DNA of 64,000 bases from Actinomycetota bacterium (GCA_014360685.1 JACIXB010000017.1:1-64000); one strand, 5' to 3'; counted from the stretch's first letter, positions 7,515-16,667 are shown. Notes: a model not told the origin generated them from the sequence alone. Made by a program: numbers and translations.

Positions 7515-9275
7515 ATGGCCGCAAAACCCGTGAGTGACCTTAAAAACAGGCTTCTTTCCTTCATTGAGAGGGAGAGGGAGGAGACCTGGAGCCAGGTGAG
7601 AAGGCTTTACGCGCTCCCTCCGGAGAAGCGCGTGGAGGAAGGGGAGTGCATCGTGGGGCTTCGCCTGGTGGAGGTGGTGGAGGACGAAGTCGTTTTCAGG
7701 GTGGAGGAGAACCTATCCAGGTTCCGCTCCGGCGACCCCTTGTACCTTGGCGACGGGAAGAACATAACCTCGGGGATCAAGTGCGTGTTCTCCGATTACG
7801 ACCCGGTGGAAAAACTGGTCAGGGTTTCTTTCGCCTGGTCCGGGTCGGCGGCTGCTGCGAGCCTCAGCAAGCGAAAGGAATACGTCCTTGACCGCAGGGT
7901 CATTGACAATTTCTCCCAGAGGACCAGGGCCGTGGAGGAGGTTTTCGGAAGGGGCCGCTTCGCCGATGCCGGGAAAGTGATCGGCCTGGAGGCGAAACCC
8001 TGTCGTGTGGCCGGGGAGAGAAGGGCGAGGAGCCTGGTCCGAGGCCTGGAGCTCAATCCCTCCCAGGAGGAGGCTTTCATCCATGGTTACTGTTCCTCGC
8101 CGGTCCTTATACAAGGGCCTCCAGGGACGGGCAAGACCTGGCTTCTGGCCGAGCTGGCGGGAACGCTCATGGAGAAGGACGTCTGCCGCGTGCTCGTGTG
8201 CTGCTTCACCCACCGGGCCATCAACAACGCACTGAACAAGATCGTGGCGCTGGGCTACGGGAACGTCTTCAAGGTATCGAGCCCGCACCACGTGGATGAC
8301 CTGGACAAGCGCGTCCTGTGGGCCCAGAACTGGAGGCTATTGCCAATTGAGGGTGACAGGTTCATTGTTGGGGCCACACCATACGGCGCCTTCCGGATGG
8401 CCGGGGAAGTGCCCTTCGACGCGGTCATCTTCGACGAGGCCGGGCAACTCACCCTGGACCTCGCCCTCATGGGCATGTGTTGCGCCGGACGCTGGGTGTT
8501 CATCGGGGACCACATGCAGCTGGCACCCGTCCTGGCCGCCGAGCACGACGATGAGCTGGTGCGCCGCTCGGCCTTCGAGCACCTTTTCCGGGGCTATCCC
8601 TCAGTGATGCTGGAGATAACCTACCGCATGAACGAGGACCTCTGCCGCTTCCCCTCGGAATGTTTCTACGGGGGACGGCTGCGGCCCTCGGAGAAGGCTC
8701 GGTTACGGAAGCTGCCCCAGGGGAAAGGCGCGGCCTTCGCGGACATCCTCGACCCCCACGCCCCTTCCGTTTTCGTGGAGGTCAACCACCGGGGCATGAC
8801 AATGCGCTCCCCGGAGGAGGCAAAGCTCGTCGCCCACCTGGTCACCGAGCTGGTGAGCGGATATGGGATCCCGCCCGAGGAGATAGCCGTGGTCACTCCC
8901 TTCCGGGCCCAGGCGGCGGAGATACGCGTCCAGCTGGCCAGGTTGGCCGCGCGCAAGAAAATAAAGGTGGGCGGTGGGCTAGTCGTGGACACCGTGGAAC
9001 GCATCCAGGGCCAAGAGCGCGAGGTGGTGCTCATCTCCTTCGCCTGCAGCGATACCCGCTTCCTCAGGAACAAGCTCGACTTCTTCTTCAAACCCAACCG
9101 CCTCAATGTCTCCATAACCCGGGCCCGGGTGAAGAGGATCATGGTGGGAAGCAGGCACCTGCTGGGGATAAGGCCCCGGGACGAGACGGCAAGGGCCATG
9201 GTGGAGGTGCTCAGGCGGCTGTACCGGCAGACCCCCAGGTTGGACTATACGGAAAGGATAAGGGAGTTACAGTGA
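7515..9275 (+). CDS. UPF1/Dna2-like superfamily 1 helicase
   Basis: SF1B-type DNA/RNA helicase, 586 aa. The N-terminal 170 residues are probably a beta-barrel accessory domain. Motifs follow in order: LNPSQEEAF (Q motif) near 178, QGPPGTGKTWLLAELAG (Walker A) near 200, IFDEAGQL (motif II, DEAG) near 300, GDHMQLAPV (III) near 325, ITYRMNEDL near 365, VTPFRAQAAEIR near 460, VERIQGQEREVVLISFACSD (V) near 490 and NVSITRARVK (VI) near 530. No nuclease is fused to it, so the RecB-like protein and the following exonuclease are natural partners. The last bases overlap the next start (GTGA), implying one transcript. A ~200-bp AT-richer gap with a TATAAT at about 7417 precedes it. Confidence 0.9.
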   Translation: MAAKPVSDLKNRLLSFIEREREETWSQVRRLYALPPEKRVEEGECIVGLRLVEVVEDEVVFRVEENLSRFRSGDPLYLGDGKNITSGIKCVFSDYDPVEKLVRVSFAWSGSAAAASLSKRKEYVLDRRVIDNFSQRTRAVEEVFGRGRFADAGKVIGLEAKPCRVAGERRARSLVRGLELNPSQEEAFIHGYCSSPVLIQGPPGTGKTWLLAELAGTLMEKDVCRVLVCCFTHRAINNALNKIVALGYGNVFKVSSPHHVDDLDKRVLWAQNWRLLPIEGDRFIVGATPYGAFRMAGEVPFDAVIFDEAGQLTLDLALMGMCCAGRWVFIGDHMQLAPVLAAEHDDELVRRSAFEHLFRGYPSVMLEITYRMNEDLCRFPSECFYGGRLRPSEKARLRKLPQGKGAAFADILDPHAPSVFVEVNHRGMTMRSPEEAKLVAHLVTELVSGYGIPPEEIAVVTPFRAQAAEIRVQLARLAARKKIKVGGGLVVDTVERIQGQEREVVLISFACSDTRFLRNKLDFFFKPNRLNVSITRARVKRIMVGSRHLLGIRPRDETARAMVEVLRRLYRQTPRLDYTERIRELQ

Positions 9276-10108
9276 AAGCGGCGAGGAATATCGGGGACTT
9301 GAGGTTCTGTTGCTTCGACGTGGAGACCACGGGCCTCTCCTCCTTCAGCCGCCTGGTGGAGATAGGCGCGGTGCGATTTCGCATCGGGGAAAAGGGGGAG
9401 GAATTCTCCACCTTGGTCAACCCGGGGCAGCCCATCCCCTTGGAGGCAACCCTTATACACGGCATAAGCGACGACATGGTCAGGGATGCGCCGAGGGCGA
9501 AGGAGGCCTTGGAAAGATTTCTTGCCTTCGCCGAGGATTGCGTGCTGGTGGCTCACAACGCGGCCTTCGACGCCAGGATCATGGCCCTGGAGGCGGTTCG
9601 CGTGGGTTTGAGCCTCCCGGAGGTCACGGTGCTTGACAGCATCAGCATGGCCAGGTCCTTCCTCCCCTGGCAGGAGAGCTACCGGCTGGATACCCTTGCC
9701 GGATCCCTGGGGCTGGATACGCGCTCCCTGCACCGCGCGCTGCCCGATGCCCGCGCCGTGAGGGCCGTCGTGGAGGCCTCAGTCACCTCCATCCCCGGCT
9801 GGAAAAAGATGCTCACGGATCGATTGTTCGAGCGAGTGAGCGGAACCGAGCTTTCCTCTTCTAAAGCCAGGCGCGTCACCCTTCCGCCGGGGTTCGGGGA
9901 GCTCAAGAAGGCCGTCGAGGCCGGGAAGCCGGTGAGGATCATTTACGCCGGCGGGACCAGGGGGCGGATCCCGCGGGACATCACGCCCATCGCCGTCTAC
10001 ACCAGGCGCGAATGCTTCTACCTCGAGGCCGTCTGCCACCTGGACGGGACCAACAAGACCTTTCGCCTCGACCGCATCGTGAAGATCGAGATGGACGAAA
10101 GTCCTTGA
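9272..10108 (+). CDS. DEDDh 3'-5' exonuclease fused to a C-terminal WYL domain
   Basis: A two-domain protein of 278 aa. Residues 10-180 form a DnaQ-like exonuclease: CFDVETTGL (Asp, Glu), HNAAFDARI (Asp) and the closing HRALPDA (His, Asp) complete the DEDDh set. Residues 210-275, from ELKKAVEAGKPVRIIYAGG through FYLEAVCHLDG to KTFRLDRIVKI, match the WYL fold that senses nucleic acid or ligand in many defence regulators. The GTG start overlaps the helicase stop by four bases and is preceded by GGATAAGGGAG. WYL domains usually accompany an HTH; here the effector is an exonuclease, so WYL may gate nuclease activity (inference). Confidence 0.87.
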   Translation: MKAARNIGDLRFCCFDVETTGLSSFSRLVEIGAVRFRIGEKGEEFSTLVNPGQPIPLEATLIHGISDDMVRDAPRAKEALERFLAFAEDCVLVAHNAAFDARIMALEAVRVGLSLPEVTVLDSISMARSFLPWQESYRLDTLAGSLGLDTRSLHRALPDARAVRAVVEASVTSIPGWKKMLTDRLFERVSGTELSSSKARRVTLPPGFGELKKAVEAGKPVRIIYAGGTRGRIPRDITPIAVYTRRECFYLEAVCHLDGTNKTFRLDRIVKIEMDESP

Positions 10109-10111
10109 AGT

Positions 10112-10223
10112 ATCCTGGTCATTCGATAAGAAAGGTTTAAGCCGACACCGGAGATCGAGGACGTGATCCTGGATCTGCCGGCCGCGAACCGCGCGACCGA
10201 AAAGCGAAGATGTGACCCCATAT
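10112..10223. repeat. Right copy of the island-flanking repeat
   Basis: It begins 4 bases after the exonuclease stop and resembles 681-784, including ATTCGATAAGAAAG. It ends in CGAAGATGTGACCCCATAT, the 25-bp motif family seen at 842-891. The region onward to 10514 shows no credible gene. Confidence 0.6.
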
Positions 10224-10514
10224 CCCTTGTGGGGAGCAGGTCTCGGTCACCGTCCGGAAGACCTCGCTTGAAACCCATGCAGATGGAAGAAATTGCTAAA
10301 AGACAAGTAGGATGCGAAAGCCACCGCCTTAAGGTTTGGCTTGGAGCCAGCATGGATGTCAGAAATCGCCTTAGGGCAAGGTCGATGCGAAAGTTACGTC
10401 GGAAGACCTAGGTTGGAGTTTGCGCAGAACATCAAGGCAGCCGCGTTTTATAATGGGAGTGCGAGGAGTCGTTCTAAGGGGCTGCAGGACTGGATACGTT
10501 TCAAGGAGCGGGAC

Positions 10515-10812
10515 ATGTTCGTCGCCCATCTGGACAACGGCATGAGGATGCATTCCAGGATCCCTTTCCCCTTCAACATACTGGGAAACAAGTACGAGTA
10601 CGTTCTCATGGGGATCCTGGGGTGGATGACCGATGCCGACTGGCTCTACCGCTACCGCGTCACCGCCTGGATGGTGGACAAGTTGGCCAACCGCGTGGTT
10701 CTCCCCCTGATCCACGGCGAAGTCCTGGACCCCGCCGAGGTAAAGTACATGCTGCGGCGGCTGGAGGAGGAAGGGCACGCCATGGCCCTGGGCACCTGCG
10801 AACGTCGCCGAG
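10515..10812 (+). pseudogene. Truncated unknown gene (N-terminal ~98 codons)
   Basis: A good start context (AAGGAG six bases before ATG) opens a normal-looking protein: MFVAHLDNGMRMHSRIPFPF, then EYVLMGILGWMTDADWLYRY, then YMLRRLEEEGHAMALGTCER. The G-T-C ending recalls the Cys motif of Fe-S proteins such as the one at 18656 (VIALTPCPCR), so this may be the front of a related protein. After about 10812 the frame continues only as composition-driven sequence that overlaps the 3' end of livF, so the gene was probably cut during rearrangement at the island edge. The family is not recognised. Confidence 0.5.
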
Positions 10813-10881
10813 GCCCTTTTTCTCTTGAGCATATCCTTCAAGGACCCAGCCTGTTTTTATCTGAAAGCAAAAGAGGGCATC

Positions 10882-11589
10882 TTACAAGCCGAGATAGTGC
10901 TTTCTTACGCTTTCGTCCTTTAGTAAATCTTCTCCCGGCGCCTCCCGCATGATTCTTCCGTTCTCCATGACATAGGCCTTATCGGAAAGGCTTAAAGCCC
11001 TGGTTTGCTCCTGGGAGACCAGCAGAATGGATAGTCCTTCCTCCCCGGAAAGGGATTCCAGTTGCCGGAATATATTCGCGGCCATCTTGGGGGAAAGCCC
11101 AAGCGAAGGTTCGTCAAGCATGAGAAGCTTGGGCCTGCTCATCAAGGCCCTGGCGATAGCTAACATCTGCTGCTCACCGCCGCTCATGGTACCGGCATAT
11201 TGCGACTTTCTTTGCGCCAGGATCGGGAACTTCTCGAAGACATAGGAAAGCGACTCGTTGACCCTTCTCCTGTTTTCCGGAAGGTACGCCCCCATCTTAA
11301 GGTTTTCAAGCACGGTCATATTCGGGAAAATGTGGCGGCCTTCCGGGACGTGGATAATCCCCAGCCCGCATATCTCGTCGGGTTTCATCCCACTGATTTC
11401 CATTCCATTCCAAACGATACTTCCGCTTTCGGGTTTCTTCAAGCCGGAGATGGTTCTCAGGAGGGTCGTCTTCCCTGCCCCGTTACTTCCTATGATACTT
11501 ACGAAACTGTCTTCGGGCACCTGGATGGAGACGCCCCACAAAACCTGCAGGCTGTCGTAGCTTACGACGAGATCGTGCACTTCAAGCAT
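10882..11589 (-). CDS. livF: LivF-type ABC transporter ATPase
   Basis: Second ATPase of a branched-chain-amino-acid-type importer, 235 aa. Walker A is GSNGAGKTT near 38, the signature MSGGEQQMLAIARALM near 138, and Walker B LLMLDEPSLGL near 158. The ending DESVRKHYLGL is typical of LivF. The ATG at 11589 is favoured because GGAGTGGGCA precedes it and it overlaps the end of the LivM-LivG frame, indicating coupling. It is the last gene of the operon. In this family the ATPase pair energises two membrane subunits fed by a periplasmic or lipoprotein-type binding protein. Confidence 0.93.
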   Translation of the reverse strand: MLEVHDLVVSYDSLQVLWGVSIQVPEDSFVSIIGSNGAGKTTLLRTISGLKKPESGSIVWNGMEISGMKPDEICGLGIIHVPEGRHIFPNMTVLENLKMGAYLPENRRRVNESLSYVFEKFPILAQRKSQYAGTMSGGEQQMLAIARALMSRPKLLMLDEPSLGLSPKMAANIFRQLESLSGEEGLSILLVSQEQTRALSLSDKAYVMENGRIMREAPGEDLLKDESVRKHYLGL

Positions 11590-13384
11590 TGCCCACTCCA
11601 AGATAAGCTTCTATGACCGCCGGGTTTTCCACGATTTCCTGCGGAGAACCCTCCGCGATCACCTTGCCGTAATCAAGAACGATCAATCGGGAGCTGCATT
11701 TCATGACCGCGGTCATCACGTGTTCGATCATAATCACGGTGATCCCTCTCTCTTCCACCATCCTGCGGACAAGTTCTGCTGCTTCCACTACCTCGACCTC
11801 GTTAAGACCGGCGAATACTTCGTCGAGGAGTAGGATCTGCGGTCGGATGGAAAGAGCCCTGGCAATCTCGAGCCTTTTTTTCTCCGAGAGTGTTAGTTTA
11901 CCCGCCGGGTGGTTTCCCTTGGACAACATGCCGCAGAAATCGAGGATCTCCGCCGCTTGCTCCAGTGCTTCGCTGCGGCTGCCGGCCCTTCCCGCGTAAA
12001 GGCATCCTACGGCCACGTTCTCCAGGGCGGTCAGATGGGGAAAGCATCTTACGATCTGGAAGGTACGTCCAATCCCTAACCTGGCTATCTCGTGGGGCGC
12101 CAACCCGGTGATCTCCCTGTTCGAAAACAGGATATTACCGTTCTCGGGTTTGTAGAAACCGGTTATCACGTTGAAAAGAGTAGTTTTCCCGGCTCCATTA
12201 GGCCCGATGAGCCCCAAGGTCTCCCCCTTCCTTACCTGGAAAGAAACATCCGACAGCGCCTGCAGGCCGCCGAATCGCTTACTCACCTTCCTGACCTCGA
12301 GAATAACGCCGTTTTCTCCCTGGTGTCCGTTGTTCTGGTCCTCGGCGCACAGGTTTAACCCGACAGAAGGCGGGCTTGCCGTTTTGTCGACCTCGCTTTT
12401 AGGCGATTCTTGAGAACCACCCGGTGCCCTCTTTCTCCCGATGCGGCCCAAAAGCCCCATTATCCCCTCCGGGAGGAAAAGGATGACCAGGATGAACAGC
12501 AGGCCGTATATTATGTGCGAGATTTCCGAACCTATCCGTTGTGTTAGCTGGTCGCTGACCACGGTGAGTATCACCGCTCCCACTGCCGGTCCCTGCCAGT
12601 AACGGGTACCGCCGAAAACGGCCATCAACACTACGAGGATGGAGATGTTGATGTCAAACATCAGGTCCGGGTGGACATAGGTACGATAAAAGGAATATAT
12701 TCCGCCCACCATTCCCGTCATCGCGGCACTGAGAACGAAGGCCTGCATCTTTACCCTGGTATTGTTTATGCCCAGGGTCATGGCCATGTCCTCGTCTTCC
12801 CTTACCGCCACCAGGCCCCTACCGAGCCTGGAATTCCACATGCGGTAGGTCGTATATAAAATGGCCGCGGTGAGTAGAAGCATGACCTCGTAAAACACGG
12901 CCCTGCTCGTGGCGGGCTTGAAGGGAAGCGTCGACAGCCAGAGACCCACGGTACTTCCCGTCCACTCGAAATTCAGCATGGCAACGATCAGGGCCATGTT
13001 TAAAACCAGGGTTATAAGGGCGAAATACGGTCCCCTGAGCCTGAGGCACGGGTAGCCCACCAGGAATGCGAAGGCGCCGGCCAGGAGCCCGCCGAGGGGT
13101 GCGGTTAGAAAAGGGTTCCAGCCCAGTTTCGATAAAAGCATGGCCGTGGTGTAGGCCCCGAGGCCGAAGAATGAAGCATGTCCGAAGCTCAAGTAGCCGG
13201 TTGTGCCGATAACGTTCCAAGCCTCGGCCAGGGAAACGTACATGAACATCAGAAAGAAGAAAGATATGTAATATGATTTTGTTCCCAACCACGGTAAAGC
13301 GGCGAGGACGATGAACAGAGCCACTACAGCCAGGGCGCGCGTGAATTTGCGAGACAGCATTCCTTGCAGCTGCTTGGGCTCCAT
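11582..13384 (-). CDS. livM-livG: LivM permease fused to LivG ATPase
   Basis: One 600-aa polypeptide joins the two subunits. Residues 1-320 are the LivM-type permease with about nine membrane segments (GYLSFGHASFFGLGAYTTA, the family hallmark). A charged linker (about 320-360) leads to an ATPase: GPNGAGKTTLFNVITG near 395, LSEKKRLEIARALSIRPQIL near 505, and LLDEVFAGLNEVE. Here the usual LSGG signature is replaced by LTLSEKKRLE. Fusion of permease and ATPase is known but less common than separate genes. The start is two bases from the end of livH. The substrate is unknown; neighbours suggest an amino-acid-derived acid. Confidence 0.92.
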   Translation of the reverse strand: MEPKQLQGMLSRKFTRALAVVALFIVLAALPWLGTKSYYISFFFLMFMYVSLAEAWNVIGTTGYLSFGHASFFGLGAYTTAMLLSKLGWNPFLTAPLGGLLAGAFAFLVGYPCLRLRGPYFALITLVLNMALIVAMLNFEWTGSTVGLWLSTLPFKPATSRAVFYEVMLLLTAAILYTTYRMWNSRLGRGLVAVREDEDMAMTLGINNTRVKMQAFVLSAAMTGMVGGIYSFYRTYVHPDLMFDINISILVVLMAVFGGTRYWQGPAVGAVILTVVSDQLTQRIGSEISHIIYGLLFILVILFLPEGIMGLLGRIGRKRAPGGSQESPKSEVDKTASPPSVGLNLCAEDQNNGHQGENGVILEVRKVSKRFGGLQALSDVSFQVRKGETLGLIGPNGAGKTTLFNVITGFYKPENGNILFSNREITGLAPHEIARLGIGRTFQIVRCFPHLTALENVAVGCLYAGRAGSRSEALEQAAEILDFCGMLSKGNHPAGKLTLSEKKRLEIARALSIRPQILLLDEVFAGLNEVEVVEAAELVRRMVEERGITVIMIEHVMTAVMKCSSRLIVLDYGKVIAEGSPQEIVENPAVIEAYLGVGNA

Positions 13385-13386
13385 CT

Positions 13387-14274
13387 TTATCTTGCCTCCC
13401 TTTGGCCCAAAAGGCCCGTCGGTCGCAGCAAGAGGACGGTGGCCAGAATGCCGAACAAGATCATGTTTACCCAGGCATTGGGGATGAATACGGCGCTGAT
13501 GTTGGTGATCAGGCCGATCAACAGGCCGGCCAGCAAAACGCCCGGTATGCTACCCACGCCGCCGAAAATCACGACCAGGAATATGTAGATCAACCAACCC
13601 AGATGGGAGGAGGGGTTGAAGGAAAAGATGAGTGACAAGCACACGCCGGCAGCGGCTGCCGTGGCCAGAGAGATCCCAAACGTGATCGAGCTTACCCGAT
13701 CTATGTTGACTCCGCACAGTGCGGCACCCTCCTTGTTCTGCCATACCGCGCGAACCGCCATTCCAAGGTATGTCTTTTTCAGGAAAAGATAGATGCAGGA
13801 CGTGGTCACCAGGGCGATGGCGAAGCCGATGACGGCGGTGTAAGGAATGGAGACCCTGGAGATAAAAAATGCTTTTCCCGTATAACTAACGTTCAGGACC
13901 CGGGGATCCGGTTTCCATGCCCATTGCATGGCGTTCTCCATCAATATCGCCAACCCGAACGTGAGAACCATGGAGGCGGCCACGAGCTCCTCCGCCCGCT
14001 TAGCCAGAGGACCTATGAGCAATCGGTATATCACTATCCCACAAACGAAGAAGAGGGGTGTGGAGACGAAAAGGCTGACCAGAGGATCTATCTTAAGGCT
14101 AACGTTCATCCAGTAAGCGATATACACGGCGAGGAGGGCGAAGGTGCTGTGGGAAAGGTTGATCACCTTCATAACACCCCAGCAGAGACCGAAGCCGACT
14201 CCAAGGATGGCGTACACTCCACCCAGGAGTAATCCGCTTGCCAAGGCTTGAAATATCTCGAAGCTTGTCGGCAT
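13387..14274 (-). CDS. livH: LivH-type ABC permease
   Basis: Membrane subunit, 295 aa, with about eight hydrophobic segments. The N-terminus LASGLLLGGVYAILGVGFGL and VMKVINLSHSTFALLAVYIA are typical of LivH. FGGVGSIPGVLLAGLLIGLI near 235 is the conserved late loop. It pairs with the LivM half of the fusion. The stop is two bases before the LivM-LivG start; upstream, 146 bases separate it from the binding protein gene, room for a processing or attenuation site that I cannot identify. Confidence 0.93.
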   Translation of the reverse strand: MPTSFEIFQALASGLLLGGVYAILGVGFGLCWGVMKVINLSHSTFALLAVYIAYWMNVSLKIDPLVSLFVSTPLFFVCGIVIYRLLIGPLAKRAEELVAASMVLTFGLAILMENAMQWAWKPDPRVLNVSYTGKAFFISRVSIPYTAVIGFAIALVTTSCIYLFLKKTYLGMAVRAVWQNKEGAALCGVNIDRVSSITFGISLATAAAAGVCLSLIFSFNPSSHLGWLIYIFLVVIFGGVGSIPGVLLAGLLIGLITNISAVFIPNAWVNMILFGILATVLLLRPTGLLGQREAR

Positions 14275-14420
14275 TTCCGTGAATCTCCGCTGTGCTCGTT
14301 ATGGCTGTGAAAACATCCCCAGCACCTTCACCCATCCTTCAGCGAATCGCCGTTCCCGACCCGGCGTTCGTTCGCCTTAGGCCGGCTCGCTCGATATCAG
14401 GGTCCGGCCGCTCAAAGGCA

Positions 14421-15641
14421 TCAGCTTCCCCAAGGCGGTTTCGGATATACGGGATCCGCAGTCCTTACTTCGGCGGGCCATACCAGCTCCACCTTCCCGT
14501 TCTGAATCTGGGTGCAGAAGCTGTACGGCTCAGGGAGTCCCTTTTCGTCGAATTTGAATTCCCCGCCTATGGTCTTTATGGTATTGCTCTTCAGGTAGTC
14601 ACGGATGGAATCCTGATCCAGCGTGCCGGCACCTTCTACTCCCCGTTGCAGGGTCTGCAACCAGCAATACCCGTAAAGAAAATAATCGGGTGCCGCCGTG
14701 ACGTTATATCTCTCCCGGCATACCTCGTTCAATTCCTCGATCCCTTCGTAGGGCAGCTTGTTGCTGATGGCGGTACCGGAAAAGATGTAATTACCGTACT
14801 CGCCGAGCTGTTCCACCCAAGCCGGGACGATGCTTCCTATCCCTTGGACAAATGCTTTCGGGTTGTATCCCTGGGCCATCGCGGATCGGACGGTAAGGAC
14901 GCCGTCGTCAAACAATCCGTTGGCAAAGAACAGGTCGGCCTCCGCAGCCTTTGCCTTGGCCACCAGGGCATCGGCGGATGCGAGGGGTAGATCGTAAAAC
15001 TCGTCCACGACCAGGTCTATGCCCAGCTCCTCCACCCATTTATGTATGTCTTCCAGGCATGCCTTGCCGATTACATTGTTCACGGTGATGGCCGCCGCTT
15101 TCTTGGGACGCTCTTCCTCGGGAAGGGTGCTCAGCCACTGGAAGAACCCCTCGTACCACCACTGTCCCATGAGTGGGGGTCCGCCGAAGGAGTATTGGTA
15201 TCCCTGCTCAAAGGAGGGCATGTGGCCACCCATGGAAACATATACCATACGGTATTTCTCGGCCACCGGCATCTGCGCAGCGGCCGTCGTCCCCGGATAA
15301 CCTCCGAGCAGAAGATCCACTTCGTCAACGGTGATCGCCTTTTCCAGCAAGGAAACACCCTTATCCGTGTTGCTCTCGTCGTCGTAGATGATCAACTCGA
15401 CCTGGCGTCCCAGGAGTCCTCCCTTGGCGTTGATCTCCTCGGCCCAGTAACGATAACCCTTCTCGATCCATTTACCGGTTTCCGCATAGGGACCGGTCAA
15501 GGGAAGGGTACCGCCGATCTTTATGGGCCCCTTTGCCTCTCCCTCTTCCCCCCCGCAACCTGCAGCGATGGACATCACCGCCACCACGCAGACCACGAGA
15601 ACGAAGGTGATGACCTTTTTAGAAGAACCGCTCATCCTCAT
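14421..15641 (-). CDS. livK: LivK-like substrate-binding lipoprotein
   Basis: Extracytoplasmic receptor for the importer, about 406 aa. A signal peptide ends in a lipobox (MSIAAGCGG). The mature protein opens GPIKIGGTLPLTGPYAETGK and continues GYRYWAEEINAKGGLLGRQV, the usual Peripla_BP_6 start. ATG at 15641 is chosen because a run of G (AAGGGGGGG) lies just upstream; the frame could also open at 15659. A ligand cannot be read from sequence, but the adjacent DUF849 and cyclase genes argue for an amino acid or its acid derivative. Confidence 0.92.
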   Translation of the reverse strand: MRMSGSSKKVITFVLVVCVVAVMSIAAGCGGEEGEAKGPIKIGGTLPLTGPYAETGKWIEKGYRYWAEEINAKGGLLGRQVELIIYDDESNTDKGVSLLEKAITVDEVDLLLGGYPGTTAAAQMPVAEKYRMVYVSMGGHMPSFEQGYQYSFGGPPLMGQWWYEGFFQWLSTLPEEERPKKAAAITVNNVIGKACLEDIHKWVEELGIDLVVDEFYDLPLASADALVAKAKAAEADLFFANGLFDDGVLTVRSAMAQGYNPKAFVQGIGSIVPAWVEQLGEYGNYIFSGTAISNKLPYEGIEELNEVCRERYNVTAAPDYFLYGYCWLQTLQRGVEGAGTLDQDSIRDYLKSNTIKTIGGEFKFDEKGLPEPYSFCTQIQNGKVELVWPAEVRTADPVYPKPPWGS

Positions 15642-15691
15642 GATCCCCCCCTTCCACATGTATTTCTAACAAGCCTTCCGCGCGCTTTCCT

Positions 15692-16657
15692 TTACCCCTG
15701 TTGCATCACCCCCTTCTTTCCCCCAGAAGCACCGCTGCCCTTGATGCCCAGGATTGCGCGCGCTTCTTCGGGGGAAGCTGGTTCCCTGTCAAGCTCTCTC
15801 ACCAGACGGACGGCCCTGGCCACGAGATCGGCGTTGCTTTCGGCCAGCCTTCCCCTGGCGATCCTGATGTTGTCCTCCAACCCCACCCGGATATGGCCAC
15901 CCAGTATTACGCTTACCGCCCCCAGGTGGAAAGAGGCCGGGTATCCAACGCCGATCACTGACCAGGTAAAGTCCTCCCCAAAAAGATGGTCCGCTTTTCT
16001 TTTCAGAAATACGAGGTCTTCGACGGCGGTTCCTATACCTCCCAGCACGCCCATCACAAACTGCATGTGCAACGGCCGCTTGAGGTAGCCGCCGGAAAGC
16101 ATAAAAAGAGCGTTGTAGAGATGCCCGACGTCGTAAATTTCCAGCTCAGGCTTGGTGCCGTGCTCCTGCATGGTGGCCAGAAGGTATTCCATGTCAGAGA
16201 AGGTGTTTTTAAAGACCGCTCCCCTGGTGCCCTCGACATATGCTTTTTCCCAGGGATATTTCCATTCCTTCACCTTCTCGGCGAGGGGGTGGATGGAGGC
16301 GTTCATGCTTCCCATGTTCAGGGAGGCCATTTCCGGTCTGCACCTGGGAATCACCGCCGCCCTTTCCTCGACCGCCATGGTCAGGCTTCCGCCCGTTGTG
16401 GCGCATATCACCAGGTCCGTACGTTCCCTGATCCCACCGATGATCTCCTCCCAGATATCCGGATCGGCGGTGGGAGAGCCGTCGACAGGGTTGCGGGCGT
16501 GTAGGTGCACTACCGCGGCTCCCGCCTCACGGCAACGCTCTGCTTCTTCCCTGAGCTGCTCCGGTGTCAACGGTAAGTACGGGGTCTGGCTGGGCATGGT
16601 CAGCGAACCGGTCAAAGCAGCGGTAATGATGACTTTCCCCTTCGTTTTTTCCATCAT
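15692..16657 (-). CDS. DUF849/BKACE family beta-keto acid cleavage enzyme
   Basis: TIM-barrel, Zn-dependent enzyme of the BKACE family, which condenses a beta-keto acid with acetyl-CoA and splits it into acetoacetate and a CoA ester (for example 3-keto-5-aminohexanoate cleavage in lysine fermentation). Visible signatures: KVIITAALTGSL at the start, AAVVHLHARNP near 48 (His-x-His of the metal site), ASLNMGSMN near 115, and GGHIRVGLEDNI near 255. The length of 321 aa is slightly longer than usual (about 270-310). It lies 10 bases after the cyclase gene and 50 before livK, so it is very likely co-transcribed. The exact substrate is undetermined. Confidence 0.9.
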   Translation of the reverse strand: MMEKTKGKVIITAALTGSLTMPSQTPYLPLTPEQLREEAERCREAGAAVVHLHARNPVDGSPTADPDIWEEIIGGIRERTDLVICATTGGSLTMAVEERAAVIPRCRPEMASLNMGSMNASIHPLAEKVKEWKYPWEKAYVEGTRGAVFKNTFSDMEYLLATMQEHGTKPELEIYDVGHLYNALFMLSGGYLKRPLHMQFVMGVLGGIGTAVEDLVFLKRKADHLFGEDFTWSVIGVGYPASFHLGAVSVILGGHIRVGLEDNIRIARGRLAESNADLVARAVRLVRELDREPASPEEARAILGIKGSGASGGKKGVMQQG

Positions 16658-16667
16658 CCCGCCCCCT

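Noticed and set aside
8660-9271. A 5' extension of the exonuclease-WYL frame back to 8660
   Set aside because: This stretch is the helicase gene in another frame; the GTG at 9272 with GTGA overlap and a ribosome site is the sensible start.
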